Below, in pieces: positions 1 to 6,846 of a stretch of 36,787 bases of DNA (positions within the stretch are counted from its first letter, which is position 1; the number at the start of each line of letters is the position of its first letter). This DNA comes from Candidatus Gemmiger excrementipullorum (GTDB taxonomy: Bacteria > Bacillota > Clostridia > Oscillospirales > Ruminococcaceae): assembly GCA_019115045.1 (NCBI GenBank), contig DXEI01000080.1:1-36787 (forward strand), written 5' to 3'. The translations under genes were made by a program, and so were the position numbers. The notes under the pieces were generated by a model. The model saw nothing but the letters and a program-made list of their open reading frames with translations. It searched no databases and was not told the DNA's origin.

Positions 1-158
1 GTGGCGGGGTTGGAGTTGATGAGCACCGTCTCGACGCCCTCGCTTTTGAGCGCGCGGCAGGCCTGCGTGCCGGAGTAGTCGAACTCTGCCGCCTGGCCGA
101 TGATGATGGGGCCGGAACCGATGACCAGCACCTTTTTGATACTGGGATCCTTAGGCAT
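1..158 (-). CDS. carB: Carbamoyl-phosphate synthase large subunit, N-terminal fragment (cut by window edge)
   Basis: Only the first 52 codons are present; the gene continues past position 1. The product makes carbamoyl phosphate from bicarbonate, ATP and the ammonia delivered by CarA, the first step of pyrimidine (and arginine) synthesis. The start reads [20 protein letters not shown] and continues with [18 protein letters not shown] and then INSNPA, which is the hallmark N-terminus of CarB. The ATG at 158 lies inside the end of carA, and the shared eight bases ATGCCTAA hold both the carB start and the carA stop, so translation is probably coupled. This is the last visible gene of the pyr operon. 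Identification is near certain despite the truncation, but nothing can be said about the rest of the protein. Confidence 0.95.
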   Translation of the reverse strand, partial: MPKDPSIKKVLVIGSGPIIIGQAAEFDYSGTQACRALKSEGVETVLINSNPA

Positions 159-1281
159 CGTTGGTCACTCCCTTCGCAGCCAGCATGCGGCTGATGAATT
201 CGTCAAACAGGAACTCGGTGTCCTTGGGGCCGCCGTTGGCCTCGGGGTGGAACTGCACGGTGAAGCAGTTCCACTTGTGGTAGTCGATGCCCTCGCAGGT
301 GCCGTCGTTGGCGTTTGTGTAGCTGACGGCGCCGACGCCGGCGGGCAGGGTATCCCCCACCACCGCGTAGCCGTGGTTCTGGCTGGTGATGAAGGTGCGC
401 CGGCCGCTGACATGGCTGACCGGCTGGTTGGCGCCGCGGTGGCCGTACTTGAGCTTGGTCGTCTGGGCGCCGGCCGCCAGCGCCGTGAGCTGGTGGCCCA
501 GGCAGATGCCGAACGCCGGGATGCCGGTGTCGAGCATCTGGGCGATGTTGCGGATGATCTCGACGTTCTCGGCCGGGTCGCCGGGGCCGTTGGAGAGCAT
601 GAGCCCGTCCGGGGCCAGCGCCGCCAGCTCGGCGGGCGTGGTGCCGCCGGGCAGCACCGTGACGCGGCAGCCGCGCTTTTGCAGGCAGCGCACGATGTTG
701 TTTTTGCAGCCCAGGTCCAGCAGCGCCACATGCAGCGGCGCATCGCCCCAGGCGCCGGGGGCCGTCGGCTCAAACGTCTGCGGCGCGCGGCAGGTCACCG
801 AGGCGACGGCCTCGGTGACGGCGTAGGCCTGGATCTGGGGCAGCAGCGCCGCGGTCTTTTCCGGCTCGGCCGCGGGGTCAAACTCCGTCGTGATGGCGCC
901 GTTCATGACGCCGCTCTCGCGCAGCGTGCGCGTCAGGCTGCGGGTATCGATGCCCTCGATGCCGATGACGCCCTGCTTTTTTAAGAAGGCGTCCAGCGTT
1001 TCCTCGCTGCGGAAGTTGGAGGGCGTCTTGCACGCCTCGCGCACGATGTAGCCGCGCGCCCAGACCTTGCCGCTCTCGACATCCTCGTGGTTCATGCCGT
1101 AGTTGCCGATAAGCGGGTAGGTCTGCGTGATGATCTGCCCGTAGTAGCTGGGGTCGGTCAGCGTTTCCTCAAAGCCGACCATGCCGGTGGCGAACACCAC
1201 CTCGCCGATGGTCGTGCCGGGGCAGCCGATGCTCTGCCCACGGAACACGCGGCCGTTTGCCAATATCAGATATGCCTGCAT
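151..1281 (-). CDS. carA: Carbamoyl-phosphate synthase small (glutaminase) subunit
   Basis: A 376-residue protein, the usual length for CarA. It hydrolyses glutamine and channels ammonia to CarB. The N-terminal half has the CarA-specific dimer domain (starts [19 protein letters not shown], with [20 protein letters not shown] near residue 40). The C-terminal half is a class I glutamine amidotransferase: [12 protein letters not shown], then the nucleophile elbow GICLGHQL with the catalytic Cys, and near the end [18 protein letters not shown] with the His and Glu of the triad. A GGGAG ribosome site lies about ten bases before the ATG at 1281. The gap to pyrE is only 26 bases and the end overlaps carB by eight bases, so it is a mid-operon gene. 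All catalytic residues are present. Confidence 0.97.
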   Translation of the reverse strand: MQAYLILANGRVFRGQSIGCPGTTIGEVVFATGMVGFEETLTDPSYYGQIITQTYPLIGNYGMNHEDVESGKVWARGYIVREACKTPSNFRSEETLDAFLKKQGVIGIEGIDTRSLTRTLRESGVMNGAITTEFDPAAEPEKTAALLPQIQAYAVTEAVASVTCRAPQTFEPTAPGAWGDAPLHVALLDLGCKNNIVRCLQKRGCRVTVLPGGTTPAELAALAPDGLMLSNGPGDPAENVEIIRNIAQMLDTGIPAFGICLGHQLTALAAGAQTTKLKYGHRGANQPVSHVSGRRTFITSQNHGYAVVGDTLPAGVGAVSYTNANDGTCEGIDYHKWNCFTVQFHPEANGGPKDTEFLFDEFISRMLAAKGVTNDA

Positions 1282-1307
1282 AGATCAAAAACTCCCTGTT
1301 TTGCACA

Positions 1308-1904
1308 TCAAAGGGTCTGTTTGGCGGCTTCCTTCATTTTGCGGCTGCCCAGGTGGACCAGCGGCAGCTTGCCCTCTTTGCACAGGGGGCATTCCTCCGG
1401 CACGTAGTTGGGCAGGTCCAGCTTGAGGGCGCTGGCCACGATGGGGATCGGGGACGGGGCCTCGGCGCGGGTGCGGTCGACGACGCAGGCGATGCCCAGG
1501 CAGACGCCGCCCGCCTCCTCAATGACGCGCTTGGTCTCCAGGCTGGAGACGCCGGTGGTGACGACGTCCTCGGCAATGATGCAGCGCTGGCCCGGCTCGA
1601 TCTTGAAACGCTTGAGGGTCATGACGTTGTCGACGCGCTCGGTAAAAATGGCGCGCTTGCCCAGCTGGCGGCCCAGCTCATACGCATAGACGATGCCGCC
1701 CATGGCCGGGCCGACAACGACGTCGACGTCCAGCGCTTTGAGTTTTTCGGCGACCGGGGCCATGACCTCGGCGCATTTGTCGGGGTACTGCTGCAAAAAG
1801 GCCATCTGGCAGTACGCGCCGGAATGCCGGCCCGACGACAGCAGAAAATGCCCTTCCAAAAAGGCTTCACATTCCTTCAAAACTTCGATCGCTTCTCTTG
1901 CCAT
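1308..1904 (-). CDS. pyrE: Orotate phosphoribosyltransferase
   Basis: A 198-residue protein that joins orotate to PRPP to form OMP, the fifth step of UMP synthesis. The start is the ATG at 1904 (MAREAIEVLKECEAFLEGHF), preceded at seven to eight bases by AGGAGG; an upstream open frame without a start context was ignored. Visible family features are HSGAYCQ, the ligand loop VVVGPAMGGIVYAYELGRQL, and the PRPP-binding motif CIIAEDVVTTGVSS. The C-terminus has a CPLCKEGKLPLVHLGSRKM extension seen in the longer clostridial-type PyrE; its two cysteines may bind metal, which is an inference. Unlike its tightly packed neighbours, pyrE is preceded by an 80-base AT-rich gap with its own promoter-like sequence, so it can perhaps be expressed apart from the upstream genes. 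Confidence 0.95.
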   Translation of the reverse strand: MAREAIEVLKECEAFLEGHFLLSSGRHSGAYCQMAFLQQYPDKCAEVMAPVAEKLKALDVDVVVGPAMGGIVYAYELGRQLGKRAIFTERVDNVMTLKRFKIEPGQRCIIAEDVVTTGVSSLETKRVIEEAGGVCLGIACVVDRTRAEAPSPIPIVASALKLDLPNYVPEECPLCKEGKLPLVHLGSRKMKEAAKQTL

Positions 1905-1934
1905 GGTACGTTCCTCCTGTATGTTCTTGCTGGT

Positions 1935-1973
1935 ATCGTAGCATATTTTGTATATTATTACAAGTTTCTTGTA
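1935..1973 (-). promoter_or_regulatory. Putative internal promoter of pyrE with overlapping dyad
   Basis: Read on the minus strand, the AT-rich pyrD-pyrE gap contains TTGTAA (1958-1963), a 17-base spacer and TACGAT (1935-1940). A dyad TACAAG-AAA-CTTGTA (1959-1973) covers the -35 box, the position of an operator. The -35 and -10 boxes are imperfect, so this is a moderate-confidence prediction. It could alternatively be an RNA structure between cistrons. Confidence 0.45.
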
Positions 1974-1984
1974 TATAAATTCGC

Positions 1985-2893
1985 TCAGGCGCGGGCGCAG
2001 CCGCGGATCTCGTCCAGAGTGGCCACGCCGTGGGCGTCCATCCAGGCACCGATCTCCTGCGTGATGCGCACGCAGGCCTGCGGGTCCAGGAAGTTGGCCG
2101 TGCCCACCTGCACCGCCGCCGCGCCGGCCATGATAAATTCCATCGCGTCGCGCCCGGTCAGGATGCCGCCCAGCCCCACGACGGGGATCTGCACGGCCCC
2201 CACGGCCTGCCAGACCATGCGCAGCGCGATGGGCCGCACCGCCGGGCCGGAAAGCCCCGCAAAGGTGTTGTTGAACACCGGGCGGCGCTGTTCGAGGTCG
2301 ATGGCACAGGCCTGGAAGGTGTTGCACAGGCTGATGGCGTCGGCACCGGCAGCCTCGACGGCCTTGCACATCTCGGGGATGCTCTCAGCCTGGGGGCTGA
2401 GCTTGACGACGAGCGGCACTGTGCAGACCTTGCGCACGGCGCTGACGACCTCGCTGGCATCCGCCGCGCGGATACCGAACGCAAGGCCGCCCTGCTTGAC
2501 GTTGGGGCAGCTGATGTTGAGTTCCAAAAAGTCGATGCCGGCCGCGCAGAGCATCTGCACGCCCTCGACGTTTTCCTCGATGGTATGGCCGCCGAGGTTG
2601 GCCCACACCGTGGTGCCGCAGCGGCGCATGGCGGGCAGTTCATTGTCGATAAAATGCTGCACGCCGGGGTTTTGCAGGCCGATGGAGTTCATCAGGCCGG
2701 CGGGGGTCTCATACAGGCGCTCGCCCTCGTTGCCGGGCTGGCCATGCAGCGTCAGCCCCTTGCCGGAGATGCCGCCCAGCAGGCGCAGGTCCTCGATCTC
2801 GGCATACTCCGGCCCAAAGCCGAAGGTGCCGGAGGCCGCGATGACCGGGCCGGCCAGCCGCTTGCCGAGAAGATCTACATGCAGGTCCGCCAT
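1985..2893 (-). CDS. pyrD: Dihydroorotate dehydrogenase B (NAD+), catalytic subunit
   Basis: A 302-residue class 1B dihydroorotate dehydrogenase (PyrDB) that oxidises dihydroorotate to orotate with FMN. It works as a heterotetramer with the electron-transfer subunit PyrK encoded directly upstream. Visible motifs: LLGKRLAGPVIAASGTFGFG at the N-terminus, NSIGLQNPG around residue 65, FLELNISCPNVKQGG with the catalytic Cys that marks the 1B class, VVKLSPQ, and the FMN phosphate region VVGLGGILTGRDAMEFIMAGA. The start ATG (2893) overlaps the pyrK stop by one base (TGATG), a typical translational coupling. Length matches the family and no key residue is missing. Confidence 0.96.
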   Translation of the reverse strand: MADLHVDLLGKRLAGPVIAASGTFGFGPEYAEIEDLRLLGGISGKGLTLHGQPGNEGERLYETPAGLMNSIGLQNPGVQHFIDNELPAMRRCGTTVWANLGGHTIEENVEGVQMLCAAGIDFLELNISCPNVKQGGLAFGIRAADASEVVSAVRKVCTVPLVVKLSPQAESIPEMCKAVEAAGADAISLCNTFQACAIDLEQRRPVFNNTFAGLSGPAVRPIALRMVWQAVGAVQIPVVGLGGILTGRDAMEFIMAGAAAVQVGTANFLDPQACVRITQEIGAWMDAHGVATLDEIRGCARA

Positions 2894-3663
2894 CAGTCAA
2901 ACACCTCCTCGGCTGCAAACACGGGGCCGTCCTTGCAGACGGTCTTGGGGCCCACCTTGGTGTGGCAGGTGCAGCCCAGGCAGGCGCCCAGGCCGCAGGC
3001 CATCTTCTTTTCCAGGCTGGCCAGGCAGGGTTTGCCGGCCGCTGCGCAGAGCTTGGCCACGCCGCGCATCATGACCATGGGGCCGCAGGTCAGCACGATG
3101 TCATAGCGGGCGGCGTCCAGCAGGTCGGTGACGAGGCCATGGTGGCCCTGCGCGCCGGAATCGGTCGCCAGGTGAATGGTGTGGCACCAGGGCACAAAAG
3201 CTTCCAGCCCATAGGGCTCGTCGCGAAATCCCGCGTAGAGGTCCGCCCGCACGCCGGCGCGGCAGAGCTGTTTGCACAGCAGCAGCAGCGGCGCAGTGCC
3301 GATGCCGCCGCCCACGACGGCGATGCGCTTGTACCGCTGCGCCAGCGCGGCGGCGTCAAAGCCGTTGCCGCACGGGCCGGTGACGGTCAGCACATCGCCG
3401 GGGCGCAGCGCCGCCAGCTTGTGCGTGCCTTCGCCTTTGAGCTGGTACAAAAAGGTCAGCGCGCCGGTCTGGCCGTCAAAATCATGGACGCTGATGGGGC
3501 GCGAGAGCACCGGCGTCGCTTCCGGCGCCCAGGCGCGCAGCATATAGAACTGCCCGGCGTGGGGTTCGTGGCGGGGGTCCTGCCACTGCACGACGAGGCG
3601 GCGGATGTCGGGCGCGGGCGCGTCCTGCGCCAGCACCTGTAACTTACAGCTTATCGCATTCAC
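2893..3663 (-). CDS. pyrK: Dihydroorotate dehydrogenase B, electron-transfer subunit
   Basis: A 256-residue FAD and [2Fe-2S] protein that passes electrons from PyrDB to NAD+. Order of domains: ferredoxin-reductase beta barrel (FYMLRAWAPEATPVLSRPISV, where RPIS binds FAD), NAD-binding domain (AVVGGGIGTAPLLLLCKQL), and a C-terminal iron-sulfur loop CGLGACLGCTC followed by VCKDGPVF, giving the four Cys ligands. No suitable ATG fits; the GTG at 3663 (VNAISCKLQVL) has GGGAGG nine bases upstream, so I chose it. A longer open frame runs upstream but lies inside pyrF. The gene overlaps the end of pyrF by 20 bases and the start of pyrD by one. Confidence 0.94.
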   Translation of the reverse strand: MNAISCKLQVLAQDAPAPDIRRLVVQWQDPRHEPHAGQFYMLRAWAPEATPVLSRPISVHDFDGQTGALTFLYQLKGEGTHKLAALRPGDVLTVTGPCGNGFDAAALAQRYKRIAVVGGGIGTAPLLLLCKQLCRAGVRADLYAGFRDEPYGLEAFVPWCHTIHLATDSGAQGHHGLVTDLLDAARYDIVLTCGPMVMMRGVAKLCAAAGKPCLASLEKKMACGLGACLGCTCHTKVGPKTVCKDGPVFAAEEVFD

Positions 3664-4507
3664 CCTGGATATCCTCCCGCATGCGCACGCATTCGTTGTA
3701 GGCGGCCTCGTCAAAGGCGACGCCGGGCTGTTTTTTCCACGCCAGCAAAATGCCGCGGCTGGAGTTGACGACGCCGCCGTTGCCCTTGGTCAGGTACTGG
3801 GCGATGTCGGCCGCTTTGCCGCCCTGCGCGCCGTACCCCGGGATGAGGAAGAAGGTGTTTTTGTAGGCGGCGCGGATGGCGGTGGCTTCCTCGGTATGGG
3901 TGCCGCCGATGACCAGCCCGATGCTGGAGTAACCGTGTTCGCCCCTATAGTCCTTGCCCAGGGCCGTCAGGCTGTCGCCCACCAGGTCGTAGACGTGGCG
4001 GCCGTCGGCCAGAGTCTGGTACTCAAAGTCCTTCGCGCCGGGGTTGGAGGTACGGCACAGCACGAACACGCCCTTGCCCCGCTCTTTGCAGTACGGCAGG
4101 TAGGGGCTGATGGAATCCAGCCCCATGTAGGGCGCCAGCGTGATGAGGTCGGCCTCAAAATCGCCGGTGAAGTGTGCCTTGGCGTACATCTCGGCCGTTT
4201 TGGCGATGTCGCCGCGCTTGATGTCGGCAATGACCGGCAGGCCGGTGGCGCGCGCCAGGCGCAGCGTCTCGGCATAGGCGCGCAGGCCGTCGAGGCCCAG
4301 CGACTCATAGTAGGCGATCTGCACTTTGTAGCAGCCCGCCACGCCCTTGGTGGCGTCGATCAGCGCGCGGTTGAAGGCGACGACGTTCTCCCCCGCCGTC
4401 TTGGCGGCGTCGGTCGCGGGCAGGTAGCTCAGTTCGGTGTCCAGGCCCACGCACACAGGGCCGTTGGCGGCCACGCTCTCGTACAGTTTGTCCATGTTGG
4501 TCAGCAT
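3644..4507 (-). CDS. pyrF: Orotidine 5'-phosphate decarboxylase (long, type 2)
   Basis: A roughly 287-residue enzyme that decarboxylates OMP to UMP, the last step of the pathway. It belongs to the longer subfamily (about 270-310 residues) rather than the 230-residue E. coli type. Visible are VCVGLDTELSYLP near the N-terminus, NRALIDAT, and the catalytic Lys-Asp cluster DIKRGDIAKTAEMYAKAHF, followed by ADLITLAPYMG and a late FLIPGYGAQGG phosphate-binding loop. ATG codons exist at 4513, 4507 and 4495. The only G-rich ribosome site (GGGGGA) sits directly against 4513 but seven to eight bases from 4507, so 4507 is preferred. The gene is 21 bases downstream of pyrC and overlaps pyrK. Confidence 0.94.
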   Translation of the reverse strand: MLTNMDKLYESVAANGPVCVGLDTELSYLPATDAAKTAGENVVAFNRALIDATKGVAGCYKVQIAYYESLGLDGLRAYAETLRLARATGLPVIADIKRGDIAKTAEMYAKAHFTGDFEADLITLAPYMGLDSISPYLPYCKERGKGVFVLCRTSNPGAKDFEYQTLADGRHVYDLVGDSLTALGKDYRGEHGYSSIGLVIGGTHTEEATAIRAAYKNTFFLIPGYGAQGGKAADIAQYLTKGNGGVVNSSRGILLAWKKQPGVAFDEAAYNECVRMREDIQGECDKL

Positions 4508-4528
4508 GTTCATTCCCCCGTTTTGCTG

Positions 4529-5719
4529 TTATTCTTCGATCTGAAAGGTCACGGTACCGCCCTTGATGGTGGTGACGACTTTGCCGTACAAATACGCGCC
4601 GTCGTACGGGCAGTTTTTGCTTTTGCTGTGCAGTTCGGCGGCGTCCACCTGGTACAGATGGTCAAGGTCGACCAGCACCACGTCGGCGTCGTAGCCCGGG
4701 GCCAGCAGGCCCTTGCGGCCGGCCAGGCCCAGCACGGCGGCGGGGCCGGCGCTCATCAAAAAGCTCAGCAGTTCCAGCGGCAGGCGCTGCTCGCGGCAGA
4801 GCTTGGTGTAGCAGACGCCGAACGCCGTCTCCAGCCCCACCATGCCGGCGGCGCCTTTCTCTTTATCCTCGGCCGTGTGGGGCGCGTGGTCGGTGCCGAT
4901 GCAGGTCACGGTGCCGTCCTGGATGGCCTCGATGAGCGCCGTGACGTCCTCCGCCTTGCGGATGGGCGGGTTGACTTTGTATTGCAGGCGGCTGTCGTCG
5001 AACCAGAGGTGGTGCGGCGTGACCTCGCAGCTGACGCGCGCGCCGCGCAGGCGGCTGCGGCGCACCGTGTCGACGGCTTCTTTAGTGGAGACGTGGCACA
5101 TGTGCAGCCGGGTGCCGTAGTATTCGGCCAGGTGGCAGTTGCGCACCGTCTCGATGTTTTCGGCCAGGCGGTAGTCCCAGGGGCTGATCTCGCGGTCTTC
5201 GGCATGGGACATCACGGTCAGGCCGCGCTCCGTCGCGATGGCGAACACCCGCGCCATGACGGCGTTGTTCATGACGCCGTTGCCGTCCTCGGTGATGAAC
5301 TTGACGTCGTCAGGCAGCGTGAGCAGGTGGTCGATGGTCTTGCCGTCGAAGTCTTGGGTGATGGACACCGTCTGGTTGGCGTCGCACAGGCCGATGCGTT
5401 TGGCTTCGTCCTGCACGGCGTGCGCGATCTCGGCCGAGGAGCAGACCGGTTTGGTGTTGGGCATCAGGTTGACGAAGGTGTACCCGCCCGCGGCCGCCGC
5501 GGCGGAGCCGGTGGCGACATCCTCTTTATACTCAAAGCCGGGCGTGCGCCAGTGGCAGTGGGTGTCGATAAACGCGGGCAGCACCGTGCGGCCTTTGGCG
5601 TCGAGCACTTCCTCCCCTTGTGGCGTCAGCAGCCCCGTGCCGACGGCGGCGATCTTGCCGCCGCGCAGCCAGAGTTCGATGGGGTTGCCGGCGCAGTCTT
5701 TCGCGTTGCGGATCAGCAT
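4529..5719 (-). CDS. pyrC: Dihydroorotase (class I)
   Basis: A 396-residue amidohydrolase that closes N-carbamoyl-aspartate to dihydroorotate. Motifs in order: the HxH metal site DTHCHWRTPGFEYKEDVATG, NLMPNTKPV, KFITEDGNGVMN, MSHAEDREIS, a metal His in MCHVSTKEAV, CEVTPHHLWFDD, KVNPPIRKAEDV, and the catalytic Asp segment CIGTDHAPHTAEDK. This architecture is that of the class I (about 400-residue) dihydroorotases. The start at 5719 has AGGAGG seven bases upstream. It is the first structural gene of the operon and follows a leader with its own short ORF and a terminator hairpin, so its expression is probably controlled by attenuation (inference). Confidence 0.95.
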   Translation of the reverse strand: MLIRNAKDCAGNPIELWLRGGKIAAVGTGLLTPQGEEVLDAKGRTVLPAFIDTHCHWRTPGFEYKEDVATGSAAAAAGGYTFVNLMPNTKPVCSSAEIAHAVQDEAKRIGLCDANQTVSITQDFDGKTIDHLLTLPDDVKFITEDGNGVMNNAVMARVFAIATERGLTVMSHAEDREISPWDYRLAENIETVRNCHLAEYYGTRLHMCHVSTKEAVDTVRRSRLRGARVSCEVTPHHLWFDDSRLQYKVNPPIRKAEDVTALIEAIQDGTVTCIGTDHAPHTAEDKEKGAAGMVGLETAFGVCYTKLCREQRLPLELLSFLMSAGPAAVLGLAGRKGLLAPGYDADVVLVDLDHLYQVDAAELHSKSKNCPYDGAYLYGKVVTTIKGGTVTFQIEE

Positions 5720-5771
5720 GGCCAGACCTCCTGTTTGCAGATGGACCCGCCGCGCAAAACGGCGCGCGGGC

Positions 5772-5802
5772 AAAAAAAAACTTTTCCCAAAAAGGGAAAA
5801 GT
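5772..5802 (-). terminator. Attenuator-type intrinsic terminator in the pyr leader
   Basis: On the minus strand a perfect nine-base stem (ACTTTTCCC pairing with GGGAAAAGT) with a five-base TTTTT loop is followed by eight further T residues. The plus strand lacks a T tract after the hairpin, so it acts only on minus-strand transcription. It lies between the pyr promoter and pyrC with no other gene upstream on that strand, which makes it a leader attenuator rather than an ordinary gene-end terminator. The first stem base is the last base of the leader-ORF stop codon. Confidence 0.85.
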
Positions 5803-5879
5803 CAAAAAACGGTACCCTGTGCAGTGCCAGGAAAGAACACCCCACCGTACATTTTAAAGCTGGTCCCACAGCCCGGCAT
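5802..5879 (-). CDS. Putative pyr operon leader peptide (25 residues)
   Basis: A 26-codon ORF begins with ATG at 5879, about 28 bases after the predicted transcription start, and ends with TGA at 5804-5802. The translation starts MPGCGTSFKMYGG and ends GTAQGTVF. A G-rich ribosome site (AAGGGGAGGGG, 5899-5889) precedes the ATG by about eight bases. Its final codons are encoded in a T-rich run and the stop codon abuts the attenuator stem. A ribosome finishing this peptide would cover the 5' arm of the terminator. This geometry resembles the pyrL leader of the E. coli pyrBI operon, where UTP-dependent polymerase pausing couples translation to antitermination. No homology of the peptide itself is claimed; the ORF is too short for coding statistics. 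Confidence 0.5.
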   Translation of the reverse strand: MPGCGTSFKMYGGVFFPGTAQGTVF

Positions 5880-5912
5880 GGCGGCGCCCCTCCCCTTACA
5901 CAGATTTTACTT

Positions 5913-5941
5913 ATTGTACCATGCCGCGCGGCGGGTGTCAA
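5913..5941 (-). promoter_or_regulatory. Promoter of the pyrimidine operon
   Basis: Read on the minus strand: TTGACA (5941-5936), a 17-base spacer and TACAAT (5918-5913), an almost perfect sigma-A promoter. Transcription would start near 5906, giving a leader of about 187 bases before pyrC. The spacer contains the palindrome GCCGCGCGGC, which could be a protein site or chance in GC-rich DNA. Confidence 0.85.
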
Positions 5942-6047
5942 TGCGGCGCGCACCGTTGCCCTGCAAGGGATTTTATGGATTTTTGCGCCGACTTTTGGAC
6001 AATTTGCCAAGGCGGCCGCCTGCCGGGCCGGCGCGCCGGGCGGGGCG

Positions 6048-6076
6048 TTGCCTTTTGCGCGCGGGTGTGCTACACT
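6048..6076 (+). promoter_or_regulatory. Promoter of cysE
   Basis: TTGCCT (6048-6053), 17-base spacer, TACACT (6071-6076) preceded by TGC as in an extended -10. It lies 46 bases before the cysE ATG and points away from the pyr promoter. No T-box or other known sulfur-responsive leader is visible in the short 5' end. Confidence 0.65.
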
Positions 6077-6121
6077 GGTAGTGTATTTTTCGACTTTACT
6101 GCAACAGAGAGGCGGTCCCCC

Positions 6122-6781
6122 ATGGGCCTTTGGGAAGATGCAAAAAATATCCGGGACAAAGACCCGGCGGCGCGCAACGTGGCCGAGGTCATTTTGCTGT
6201 ACCCCGGTTTCCACGCGCTGTTCACCCACCGCATCGCGCACTTTTTGTACAACCGAAAGCTGTTCTTTCTGGCGCGGCTCGTCAGCCAGCTTTCGCGCCA
6301 TCTGACCGGCATCGAGATCCACCCCGGCGCCAAGATCGGCCGCAAGCTGTTCATTGACCACGGCATGGGCATCGTGTTTGGCGAGACGACCGAGATCGGC
6401 GACAACTGTACGATCTACCACGGCGTGACGCTGGGCGGCACCGGCAAAGATACCGGCAAGCGCCACCCCACGCTGGGCGACAACGTACTGATCGGCGCGG
6501 GGGCCAAGGTGCTGGGGCCGGTGTACATTGGCGACAATGTGCGCGTGGGCGCCGGCAGCGTGGTGCTGAAAAACCTGCCCGCCAACGCCACTGCCGTGGG
6601 CGTGCCGGCCGAGGTCGTGCGCGTGGGCAATATCAAGTGCTGCCCGGCCGACGACCTGGACCAGCAGGCGCTGCCCGATATCGTCAGCATCCGCATTTCG
6701 GAGCTGGAAGCCCGCCTGAGCCGCATGGAGGCCAAGGCCCAGGGCGAGTACCCGCCCGACAAGCCGCAGCCCCCGCAATAG
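6122..6781 (+). CDS. cysE: Serine O-acetyltransferase
   Basis: A 219-residue cytosolic enzyme that acetylates L-serine with acetyl-CoA, the committed step of cysteine synthesis. After a short helical N-terminus (MGLWEDAKNIRDKDPAARN) come the left-handed beta-helix repeats: GIEIHPGAKIGRKLFIDHG with the catalytic His, GIVFGETTEIGDNCTIYHGV, TLGGTGKDTGKRHPTLGDNV with the second His, and IGAGAKVLGPVYIGDN. The length matches the short Gram-positive CysE rather than the 270-residue enterobacterial form. The ATG at 6122 is chosen because the upstream open frame runs through promoter DNA. The last 40 or so residues form a low-complexity tail ending in PPDKPQPPQ. It stands alone, not next to cysK, and ends at a strong shared terminator. 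Confidence 0.94.
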   Translation: MGLWEDAKNIRDKDPAARNVAEVILLYPGFHALFTHRIAHFLYNRKLFFLARLVSQLSRHLTGIEIHPGAKIGRKLFIDHGMGIVFGETTEIGDNCTIYHGVTLGGTGKDTGKRHPTLGDNVLIGAGAKVLGPVYIGDNVRVGAGSVVLKNLPANATAVGVPAEVVRVGNIKCCPADDLDQQALPDIVSIRISELEARLSRMEAKAQGEYPPDKPQPPQ

Positions 6782-6796
6782 AAATGTATCCTGCCC

Positions 6797-6846
6797 AAAC
6801 AGCGCCCCGCCGCCGCGGATCATTCCGCGGCGGCGGGGCGCTGTTT
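6797..6846. terminator. Bidirectional terminator between cysE and the YitT-family gene
   Basis: A perfect 23-base-pair stem (6797-6819 with 6824-6846) and four-base loop, starting AAACAGCGCCCC and ending in GCTGTTT. Each strand ends in a short T run, so it can stop both convergent genes. The stop codon of the minus-strand gene overlaps its edge. Confidence 0.85.

Larger units (their letters stand above)
5720..6121. other. 402-base intergenic region between divergent pyrC and cysE
   Basis: This is the only gene-free stretch above 300 bases. On the minus strand it holds, in order of transcription, the pyr promoter (5941-5913), a 25-codon leader ORF (5879-5802), an attenuator-like hairpin with U tract (5802-5772), a GC-rich hairpin (about 5769-5745) and the pyrC ribosome site. 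On the plus strand it holds the cysE promoter (6048-6076). I see nothing recognisable in the remaining GC-rich stretch 5942-6047. Confidence 0.7.

Noticed and set aside
3605-5857. A 750-codon plus-strand open frame across pyrF and pyrC
   Set aside because: Antisense shadow of pyrF and pyrC with the same composition artefact; no recognisable motif.
5719-5906. PyrR-binding leader RNA or a known riboswitch ahead of pyrC
   Set aside because: I could not find the PyrR-type binding loop or an antiterminator stem overlapping the terminator, and no known riboswitch core is recognisable.
5921-6121. A longer N-terminus of cysE starting at 5921
   Set aside because: It would begin inside the pyr promoter and run through the cysE promoter. 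Family length and the ribosome site support 6122.
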